The notes under the pieces are model-generated. The model had not been told where the DNA came from, did not search any database, and saw only the letters and a program-made list of their open reading frames with translations. A stretch of DNA of 57,446 nucleotides from Candidatus Sumerlaeota bacterium (GTDB lineage Bacteria > Sumerlaeota > Sumerlaeia > MWCT01 > JAUWMI01), in the NCBI GenBank assembly GCA_030613245.1, contig JAUWMI010000031.1, positions 1 through 57,446 on the forward strand, in the 5' to 3' direction. Numbering within the stretch: position 1 is the stretch's first letter; each line of letters opens with the position of its first letter. The translations under genes were made by a program, and so were the position numbers. Below are positions 51,141 through 57,446 of the stretch, piece by piece.

Positions 51141-51164
51141 AAAACTTGCCTGCCATGACAGGCA
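51141..51164 (-). terminator. Possible terminator after lptD
   Basis: On the minus strand TGCCTG-TCATGG-CAGGCA forms a six-pair stem followed by AAGTTTTC. It is about 40 bases downstream of the lptD stop. The stem is short and the T-run weak. Confidence 0.35.
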
Positions 51165-51203
51165 GGTCGGAAGGAGAGAAACAATAGAACCAATGGCAGG
51201 AGT

Positions 51204-53894
51204 TTAGAACGGTTCAGCCACGGCGAGCTCTTTTTCAAAATCAATGAGGGTATTAATAGTAGTGCCGCTCAGCGTAGCTTTTTCGTATGGGCTTTTAAGC
51301 ACGAGCGAGAAGCGCACTTCCCAATCGCGCTCTCCCTTGCGCCCATCGTCATCGTCATCATCGTCGTCGTCAAACGGATCGTTGCGGAAGCCAACCAGGA
51401 TCTGAGCAACAAAATCGTGGAGGTCGCGTTTCACAATGAAGTGCGCGGCCGAAATATCCTCAATGCGTGAGTTGTAGCTCGCCCTGATTTCCGCCTCGTA
51501 CTTCGGCCCGATCTTTGCCCCCAGCGTTGCTGCCAATGTTATTTCTGTATCGTCTTCGTAGTAGCTGCGTTCGCTCTCTCGGCGGGAATATTCCGGATCA
51601 GAGGGGTCCAGACCACGTGTGCGTCCCAGAGGATCATCGTCCAGCGCCCTGTAACCATGTGCGCCCAGACGCGCCCACCATCGCTTTGTTTTGGGGATAT
51701 ATGACCCAGCACAGCTCACAGACACGCTGTCCTGCTGAAACTCGTTCGCATCTGAAGGATCGCGAATCTGACGGCTTTGATAGCCCGTACTCATCAGCAC
51801 GTTAAGCGTCCTCGCATCGTTCTGATAGCCGCCGCCCACAGATGCGAAGTCGAGCCGCTCATTAGCATAAATATCATCGCCCGTCTGCAGGTTGTGCCCA
51901 CCGCGGACAGAAAAATAAACGTTTGGATATTTTAGAAAGTATTTCACGTTGCCTTCAATCCAGTGTTGCCTGAGCCGAAATGCATAAATATCGCTCAGGA
52001 AATGTTTGCTTCCCAGCGACTCGTAATACTCTCCCAGCGAGTCGTCATTGCCCTCGCGAATTTTGTATAAAAGATATGCGGTCAGCACCTCTGAAAAGCG
52101 CGCGTTCAGACGCACCTCCGCATCTCCGTATGCGTACAGCGGATCTACGTCCTGAATTGATCGCACTTCGGTTCCCGTATAAATCTCATTCGGTCCCGCA
52201 AACTTCAGACCATCAATCGTATAAGGAAAGATTACGCCAGCCGGGAAATCGTAGTGATAGTCTTCATCCTGGCGCTTCAGGTACGCCACACCACCACCCA
52301 GCGTGGACAGAAGCGTATAGCGCTCGCCCAGACGCAGCCGATACATGAGCGACTGATAGAGATCCCCACCTCGAACGTACGCGTCGTCTTCGCGATCTAT
52401 CAGGTTAAACCCGGGATCCAAATTATTGATCGCATTGACCTCCATATGATAGTATAGCGGCAGCCGCCATAGCTTGAGCTGCTTCGTAGAGAGCGTCAGC
52501 TGCGGTGCGCGCTCAGTCACCCGGCCAAAGCGCTTGCGAGCCAGGCCTTCCTCGTCGTCGTCATCAATCTGATCGTAGGGATCTTCGTCGAAGTCCAGGT
52601 CATCGTCGCCGGGTTCCGTAAAGTTTGAGAGACGATCGCGCGAAAGCCGGTCCTTAACCTCAAACAGCACGCGGGCCAGCAGTGCTTCGTTCGCCAGCGT
52701 CAGGGCGCCACGTGCCTGCCGCTCGGGCACGCGACCTCGCTTGTCGTCCCTGAACCGATCGAGCATTTCCCAGTACAGATCCGCATCATGAACTTCATCA
52801 ACATTCAACAGCAGGGTCAGATACCTTGACAGCACAGAGCGGTGCTGCACACGCGCCAACCAGCGATACGGGTCTTCCTCTTCATACTCCTCCAGATCTC
52901 GCCCCCGATCCTTGATCCCGTACAGATCAAAAAGTCCTCGATGCTTTCCATACCCGAACTCATACTTGTAGACCGCACCATAGCCCACACCACGGCGGCC
53001 AAAATAATCCAGCTTCATCCCCAGGTGACCCCTACTGCGGCGCTGCATCTCCTCCTCTTGTTCCAATGACGGCTCATAGAGCGAATGCCAGTAGTCATAC
53101 CCAACGCGCACATATCCCCCGAGGCGGCTCGAATGCCCAAAGGTGAAACTCCAGGGCGTGTGCTCATAAAGCGAACGCGAGTATGCAGGAAAGTAAAAAA
53201 TGGGTATCCCCCAGATGTAAAGGACAGCGCCGCGTGCGAAAACTCGATCATCGAGATACAGGATGACCTCTCTGGCACGTATATGGTAATGCGGAATGGA
53301 AAAATCACACGTCGTGAATGACGCATCGCGAAACAGAGCTTCTTCCTCGCTCAGGCGTTGGAACGAAGGAATTTCGTCCTCCTCTTTCGCTGCTTTAAAA
53401 TAAAGGTCCGCGTGATGCCCACCTACCTTAAATGCCGCACCCTCCTGCTTGTCAAAATTGTACCACATTGACTCGGCAGTGACTTCAGCTCGCGGGGAAC
53501 GCAATATCACATTCCCGTATGCCTGCACCTCTTTCAAGCGTGGATCAACAATAAGCCGATCCGCTTCCAGAGTGAAGTCCCTGTAGCGGATGCGAGCACC
53601 CGAGCGCGCGTAGATCAGCCCACTCTCTTCATCAATGTCGAGATACCCCTTCTCGCTAGCCCGAATGCTGATCTCGCCCGCCTTTCTTGCGATCTCTTCA
53701 GACGGAGCCAGTTTCTTCACCTGAAAGACGTCGGCCAAAGGAATCAGGGCCGGCTCTTTGGGTTCCTCGGGCGTCTCCTGAGCCACGGCAGCTGACAGCA
53801 ACAGCCAGCAAATTACCAGGCCACAACCGACCATCCGACCATCCGGCCATCCGGCCATCCGACCATCCCCTAGGCGTGCAAACAATCGCCGCAT
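51204..53894 (-). CDS. lptD: LPS-assembly protein LptD
   Basis: 896 residues. A signal peptide (GLVICWLLLSAAVAQ about 25-39) is followed by the OstA/LptA-like N-terminal domain (about 70-200: GLIYARSGARIRYRDFTLEA, YGNVILRSPRAEVTAESMWY). Then comes the barrel start with FTTCDFSIPHYHIRAREVIL and WGIPIFYFPAYSR, typical of LptD. The rest is outer-membrane barrel rich in aromatic and acidic residues, with a run of nine Asp near residue 860. It inserts lipopolysaccharide into the outer leaflet with LptE. Its first codons contain five 8-bp tandem repeats, so the true start could be Met13 or Met21. It is transcribed downstream of lptF/G. Confidence 0.9.
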   Translation of the reverse strand: MRRLFARLGDGRMAGWPDGRMVGCGLVICWLLLSAAVAQETPEEPKEPALIPLADVFQVKKLAPSEEIARKAGEISIRASEKGYLDIDEESGLIYARSGARIRYRDFTLEADRLIVDPRLKEVQAYGNVILRSPRAEVTAESMWYNFDKQEGAAFKVGGHHADLYFKAAKEEDEIPSFQRLSEEEALFRDASFTTCDFSIPHYHIRAREVILYLDDRVFARGAVLYIWGIPIFYFPAYSRSLYEHTPWSFTFGHSSRLGGYVRVGYDYWHSLYEPSLEQEEEMQRRSRGHLGMKLDYFGRRGVGYGAVYKYEFGYGKHRGLFDLYGIKDRGRDLEEYEEEDPYRWLARVQHRSVLSRYLTLLLNVDEVHDADLYWEMLDRFRDDKRGRVPERQARGALTLANEALLARVLFEVKDRLSRDRLSNFTEPGDDDLDFDEDPYDQIDDDDEEGLARKRFGRVTERAPQLTLSTKQLKLWRLPLYYHMEVNAINNLDPGFNLIDREDDAYVRGGDLYQSLMYRLRLGERYTLLSTLGGGVAYLKRQDEDYHYDFPAGVIFPYTIDGLKFAGPNEIYTGTEVRSIQDVDPLYAYGDAEVRLNARFSEVLTAYLLYKIREGNDDSLGEYYESLGSKHFLSDIYAFRLRQHWIEGNVKYFLKYPNVYFSVRGGHNLQTGDDIYANERLDFASVGGGYQNDARTLNVLMSTGYQSRQIRDPSDANEFQQDSVSVSCAGSYIPKTKRWWARLGAHGYRALDDDPLGRTRGLDPSDPEYSRRESERSYYEDDTEITLAATLGAKIGPKYEAEIRASYNSRIEDISAAHFIVKRDLHDFVAQILVGFRNDPFDDDDDDDDDGRKGERDWEVRFSLVLKSPYEKATLSGTTINTLIDFEKELAVAEPF
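53829..53868. repeat. Five 8-bp tandem repeats in the 5' end of lptD
   Basis: Units GACCATCC, GACCATCC, GGCCATCC, GGCCATCC, GACCATCC (plus strand), exactly head to tail. They encode about residues 9-22 of the annotated LptD. Eight is not a multiple of three, so gain or loss of one unit would shift the frame of the upstream start. Every unit contains an ATG on the coding strand. Confidence 0.9.
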
Positions 53895-53913
53895 GAGCTA
53901 ATAGCTCCCGAAA

Positions 53914-53945
53914 CCGATTAACCGACCAACGGACTAACCAACCGT
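53914..53945. repeat. Four degenerate 8-bp tandem repeats upstream of lptD
   Basis: CCGATTAA, CCGACCAA, CGGACTAA, CCAACCGT, consecutive 8-base units between lptF/G and lptD. Similar in period to 53829-53868 but different in sequence. Confidence 0.6.
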
Positions 53946-53983
53946 TTACCCCCACTGCGTATAGAACGAAATACACTCACCTC

Positions 53984-55117
53984 TTATTTTTTCAAACTCC
54001 TGCGGATCAGCACGCATCCCACGGCGCCCAGCAGGATGTTCGGCGAGAAAATCGCCAGCGTGGCCAGACGATAACCCTCTTCGCCGAGTGAAGTCCCCCA
54101 CTTCAGCATCAAATAGTAGATAAACAGCAGACCGAACGATACTGCAAAACCCACCGACTTTCCCGAGGGCCGGATGTAAATAGCCAGCGGCATACCGATC
54201 AACACAAAGGCAACGCACGCCAGAGGAATCGAATAGCGCTGAGCCAGTTGGTTGCGGATTTTATTACGATCCCCTTCTCTGATGCGTGGCTGTTTAAATG
54301 CCTTATGCAACTCGCCAATTGTCATCTCCTTCGGCCTCTTCACATACTTGCCATCAACAATACGACCTATCGTGGGCCTCAGCGTACGTTTAAGCTCCTT
54401 GAAAAACAGAACGATATTCTGCGTTGGCCTGTGCCTGGCAATCGGATGCAGCGATCCATCAAACAGGCGAATTTGGACTGCTTTCTGTTCAGGATATGCC
54501 TCGATGCGGCCCCGCGAGGCAACAATCACTGTCTCGGCTTCCTTCTGGCCAGCAGTCTTCTCCAGTCCGCCCACCAGCCTCATGTTCACACCAATCATAT
54601 CGTTCGTCTTGGGATCCCGTTCACTATAGTAAAGCGTCAGATCAACGTCCTTGCCTCCAAGGTCATCATAAAAGCGGCCCGGCTCAAGGGTGGTAAGCAC
54701 CTGGAACTCGAGACGATAGAAGAGGTCTGTCCCTTTGTACATTAAACTTGGTACGAGCGAATAATTGGCGGCAATCATTACCCCGCTGATCAGACACGCC
54801 ACGATAATCACAGGTACAAACAGACGCATCAAGTTCACCCCGCCTGTTCGCATGGCAAGAATCTCATTATCCACAGCCAGCCGTCCAAATCCGATAAGCA
54901 CTGCCACCAGAACCGCCATGGGAATTGTAAGCATCAGCAAAGTGGGCAGTAGGCACAGGAGCAACTGCACGACCAGCCAAGAACTCACCCCCTGGCTTAC
55001 CAGGAGATCCGTCAGGCGAAACATCTTGTTCACGAGCAAAACGAATGTAAACACCAAGAGCCCGATAATGAACGGACTCAAAATCTCTCGCAATACATAT
55101 CGCTGCAAAATCTTCAT
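53984..55117 (-). CDS. LptF/LptG-family permease (YjgP/YjgQ)
   Basis: 377 residues, six membrane helices in the LptF/G arrangement: three N-terminal ([40 protein letters not shown]), a periplasmic beta-jellyroll (about 130-260), and three C-terminal. [13 protein letters not shown] is the conserved loop contacting the LptB ATPase. [20 protein letters not shown] opens the second half. It extracts lipopolysaccharide from the inner membrane for LptD. Only one of the usual pair is here; whether it is F or G cannot be told. It is the first gene of the operon with lptD, 89 bases apart. Confidence 0.93.
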   Translation of the reverse strand: MKILQRYVLREILSPFIIGLLVFTFVLLVNKMFRLTDLLVSQGVSSWLVVQLLLCLLPTLLMLTIPMAVLVAVLIGFGRLAVDNEILAMRTGGVNLMRLFVPVIIVACLISGVMIAANYSLVPSLMYKGTDLFYRLEFQVLTTLEPGRFYDDLGGKDVDLTLYYSERDPKTNDMIGVNMRLVGGLEKTAGQKEAETVIVASRGRIEAYPEQKAVQIRLFDGSLHPIARHRPTQNIVLFFKELKRTLRPTIGRIVDGKYVKRPKEMTIGELHKAFKQPRIREGDRNKIRNQLAQRYSIPLACVAFVLIGMPLAIYIRPSGKSVGFAVSFGLLFIYYLMLKWGTSLGEEGYRLATLAIFSPNILLGAVGCVLIRRSLKK

Positions 55118-55276
55118 CCTGCACTCCTGCTGGCGGGACGCAAAAATTCCCCTACGCGCCGCTCATACAAACGCACCAAAGTCTTAACTATATAAGAAGA
55201 CATCCACAAGGTTGTCAATACCGATTTCGTGCACCTGTGCAGAGCAAGAGACATTCTGCGATGCGCCACATTTTGC

Positions 55277-55306
55277 TTGACTTTCGAGCCAAATATTCAG
55301 TACTAA
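55277..55306 (+). promoter_or_regulatory. Candidate promoter of rny
   Basis: TTGACT at 55277-55282 and TACTAA at 55301-55306 with 18 bases between. It gives a leader of about 65-70 bases before the ATG at 55381, which would include the GAGGAGGTG at 55357-55365. Confidence 0.45.
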
Positions 55307-55380
55307 GAGAAACATCAAGCCAAGCATATGGTAGTGATAATTTTTCTATTCCCATTGAGGAGGTGACATATACACTAACT

Positions 55381-56937
55381 ATGGATCTCACCAATATTCT
55401 CGTAATAGGTGCAATACCTATCGGGTTTATTGGCGGTTATTTCCTGAGAAAACTCCTAGCAGAGAAAAAAGTCGAATCGGCTCATGCACGAGCTAAGCGC
55501 ATCATCGAAGACGCTAAGCGCGAGGTAGAGAATCAGCGCAAGGCTGCCTCGATCGAAGCCAAAGAGGAATTCTATCAGAAGCAACGGCAGTTTGAGCGCG
55601 AAAGTAAAAAACGCAAATTTGAGGTCGATCGACAAGAAAAGAAGCTACAAGGACGCGAGTCATCGCTCGATCGAAAATTCGATGTGCTCGATAAACGAGA
55701 GCGAACAGTCACAGATAAGGAAAGAGTGCTTGACTCAAAGCTCAAGGGTGTCGAACACAAAGAGAAACACGTGCAAAAGCTCAAAGAGGAGGCTCTGCGG
55801 CGGTGCGAAGAAATCTCCGGACTGTCGGCAGAACAAGCAAAACGCATGCTCCTGGAAAGCCTGGAGAGTGATGTCAAACAAGAAGCAGCGTGTCTGATTC
55901 GTCGCATCGAAACCGAGACACGTGAAATTGCAAATAAAAAGGCCCGCCAGATTGTTACTCTGGCAATTCAGAAGTGTGCCACCGATCAAGTCAGTGAAAC
56001 CACGGTGTCGGTGGTAAACCTTCCCAACGATGAGATGAAAGGTCGCATCATCGGGCGGGAAGGTCGTAACATCCGGGCTCTGGAAGCTGCAACCGGCTGT
56101 AACATCATCGTGGATGACACGCCGGAGGCCGTTGTTCTCAGCTGCTTTGATCCGCTTCGCCGAGAAGTCGCTCGCCTCGCACTGGAAAGACTCATCTCCG
56201 ATGGTCGCATTCACCCCGCACGTATTGAAGAGGTGGTCACCAAGGCCGAGAAGCAGGTAGAAGACGCTGTGCGGGAAAGCGGCGAACAGAGCGCATTTGA
56301 CCTAGGCATCCATGAGCTGCACGCTGAGTTAATCAAGCTGCTAGGCCGACTGAAATACCGCACCAGCTACGGCCAGAACGTGATGATTCACTCTGTTGAG
56401 GTTGCGCATCTGTGTGAGGCGATGGCCTCGGAGCTGAGCGTTGATGCCCAAATGGCAAAACGCGCTGGACTTTTGCACGATGTTGGAAAAGCCGTGAGCT
56501 ATGAGATGGAAGGCACCCATGCATTGATAGGTGCAGAAATTGCCAAGAAATTTAACGAATCTCCTGCTATAGTCCATGCCATTGCCGCTCATCATGGAGA
56601 GGAGGAATTCAGGACAATAATCGCCGTTCTCGTGCAGGCTGCTGACGCGATCTCAGCCGCACGCCCAGGCGCCCGTAGAGAAACCCTCGAGTCGTATGTC
56701 AAACGGCTCGAAAAACTGGAGCAAATAGCTAGCTCCTTTGAGGGCGTCGAGAAATCTTACGCCATCCAGGCCGGCCGCGAAATTCGTATTATCGTCGAGC
56801 CAAACCAGCTCAATGATAACGAGTGCGCCAAACTCGCCCGCGATGTCACCAAACGCATCGAAAGCGAACTGGAATATCCCGGCCAGATTAAAGTCACGGT
56901 TCTGCGCGAAACCCGAGTAATTGAATTTGCACGATAA
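55381..56937 (+). CDS. rny: Ribonuclease Y
   Basis: 518 residues from ATG 55381, the usual family length; a longer frame from 55237 adds 48 unlike residues. An N-terminal membrane helix ([18 protein letters not shown]) is followed by a long charged coiled coil (about 25-180). The KH domain has [20 protein letters not shown], and the HD domain has [13 protein letters not shown] and [11 protein letters not shown] with metal-binding His-Asp. It starts mRNA decay at the inner face of the membrane. GAGGAGGTG is about 15 bases before the ATG, rather far. It is divergent from the lpt operon and followed by a strong terminator at 57047. Confidence 0.96.
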   Translation: MDLTNILVIGAIPIGFIGGYFLRKLLAEKKVESAHARAKRIIEDAKREVENQRKAASIEAKEEFYQKQRQFERESKKRKFEVDRQEKKLQGRESSLDRKFDVLDKRERTVTDKERVLDSKLKGVEHKEKHVQKLKEEALRRCEEISGLSAEQAKRMLLESLESDVKQEAACLIRRIETETREIANKKARQIVTLAIQKCATDQVSETTVSVVNLPNDEMKGRIIGREGRNIRALEAATGCNIIVDDTPEAVVLSCFDPLRREVARLALERLISDGRIHPARIEEVVTKAEKQVEDAVRESGEQSAFDLGIHELHAELIKLLGRLKYRTSYGQNVMIHSVEVAHLCEAMASELSVDAQMAKRAGLLHDVGKAVSYEMEGTHALIGAEIAKKFNESPAIVHAIAAHHGEEEFRTIIAVLVQAADAISAARPGARRETLESYVKRLEKLEQIASSFEGVEKSYAIQAGREIRIIVEPNQLNDNECAKLARDVTKRIESELEYPGQIKVTVLRETRVIEFAR

Positions 56938-57046
56938 CGCCAGCTGTGCCTCAGAACCGGACAGATCTAACCCGCAGAGTGGATTTTACACGACCCTGCG
57001 GGCAGACGTCCAATCTCTGTGAATCATAGTATGGCGAAAATACTCT

Positions 57047-57083
57047 GAGGAGAAAGACAATGTGTCTTTCTCCTCTTTTTTTT
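57047..57083 (+). terminator. Rho-independent terminator of rny
   Basis: GAGGAGAAAGACA, three-base loop ATG, TGTCTTTCTCCTC: a perfect 13-pair stem directly followed by eight or more T. It lies about 110 bases after the rny stop. Confidence 0.93.
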
Positions 57084-57103
57084 ATCTTTCCCCCGTTTTG
57101 AAT

Positions 57104-57131
57104 GTAGGGGCGTTTAATTAAACGCCCCTAC
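57104..57131. repeat. GTAGGGGC palindrome, copy 2
   Basis: A perfect 28-base palindrome starting GTAGGGGCGTTTAATTAAAC. It differs by one base from 30241-30268. It could act as a second terminator-like hairpin, but no T-run follows. Confidence 0.85.
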
Positions 57132-57250
57132 AAGGCGTGTACGTTGTGCCGTGGTGGTTTATGCGCCTTGGGCGCATTAAAATTTCATTCTACTACTTCC
57201 CTCTCCTATTGAGATTTGTATAGATAACAGTACAGTTGAAAGCTTCTGGA

Positions 57251-57413
57251 CTTTAGAACTTTTTCCAAGTGACTTGAGTGCGGTGAGGCTTTAATGGCGC
57301 TATATGAAGGGCATTAAGATACACGAATTTTGCACGATACCCTTATTGTAGGCCGCCTTGAGACGGTCTCTACTTTGCACCCACCTTTCAAGGTGAACCT
57401 TCAGGTGGGGTGA
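57251..57413 (+). repeat. Double-hairpin repeat, copy 2
   Basis: Matches 21850-21996 from TAGAACTTTT to GGTGGGGTGA. It contains GCCGCCTTGAGACGGTC and a duplicated second hairpin (CCACCTTTCAAGGTG then ACCTTCAGGTGGGG). A partial further unit (GCTTTAATGGCCC...GCATTAAGA, 57415-57446) follows and is cut by the window end. Confidence 0.8.
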
Positions 57414-57446
57414 GGCTTTAATGGCCCTTTATGAAATGCATTAAGA

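Larger units (their letters stand above)
56938..57446. other. Repeat-rich region after rny
   Basis: 509 bases without a gene. It holds the rny terminator (57047-57083), a GTAGGGGC palindrome (57104-57131) and copy 2 of the double-hairpin repeat (57251 to about 57413), followed by the start of a further unit up to the window end. Confidence 0.7.

Overview
The window looks like chromosomal DNA of an uncultured Gram-negative (diderm) bacterium of moderate G+C content, probably a metagenome-derived contig. Outer-membrane genes show the envelope type: LptD, an LptF/G permease, a TolC-type channel and a complete CusCBA-like metal efflux system. Two short-leader type II pseudopilins of the 'DLRTIATGLESYRVD' kind, very large secreted beta-propeller and beta-helix proteins, RNase Y and many dispersed palindromic repeats fit lineages such as Sumerlaeota, Hydrogenedentota or Omnitrophota. 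The sequence alone does not fix the phylum. selD has an in-frame UGA in its active site, so the organism probably makes selenocysteine.

Layout. 0-2.3 kb: a suspect lepA/aroQ junction at the edge, aroB, secG. 2.7-10.8 kb: secreted or surface proteins (GHL10-type glycosidase, ceramidase-like hydrolase, GT-C membrane protein, and a protein with two 7-repeat propeller blocks each followed by a beta-sandwich). 11.2-21.7 kb: a decapeptide-type repeat protein, an anchored helical protein, pseudopilin, aldo/keto reductase, PfpI protease, ferredoxin, beta-helix protein, DUF362 ferredoxin, STAS protein and ParB-like protein. 21.8-22.7 kb: non-coding DNA with hairpin repeats. 22.7-32.1 kb: anion permease, tRNA-Met, Nif3/zinc-ribbon pair, pectinesterase-like protein, selD, a ppiC pseudogene, a second pseudopilin, and two small-operon membrane/propeller genes. 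32.3-32.9 kb: a GIY-YIG gene embedded in repeats. 33.1-41.7 kb: tolC-cusB-cusA-histidine kinase operon followed by arsC. 42-51 kb: a sensor kinase, LOG-family protein, alkaline phosphatase, metallophosphatase-PQQ protein and a NapH-like membrane ferredoxin. 51.2-57.4 kb: lptF/G-lptD operon, rny with a strong terminator, then repeats.

How the genes work together. The Cus-like proteins form one metal-export and sensing operon, with arsC next to it. The lptF/G and lptD genes form a lipopolysaccharide export operon. The alkaline phosphatase and metallophosphatase are adjacent and may scavenge phosphate. The two large secreted proteins share an unrecognised beta-sandwich module.

The most unusual feature is the density and variety of repeats. 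They include a MITE-like family with terminal inverted repeats and target duplications, a 260-bp nested cruciform element, a double-hairpin family, GTAGGGGC palindromes, and 8-bp tandem repeats in the 5' end of lptD. Several of these repeats reach into coding sequence (GIY-YIG nuclease, DUF2085 protein C-terminus, STAS protein N-terminus, LptD N-terminus). All calls were made by reading the sequence; no search or folding program was run.
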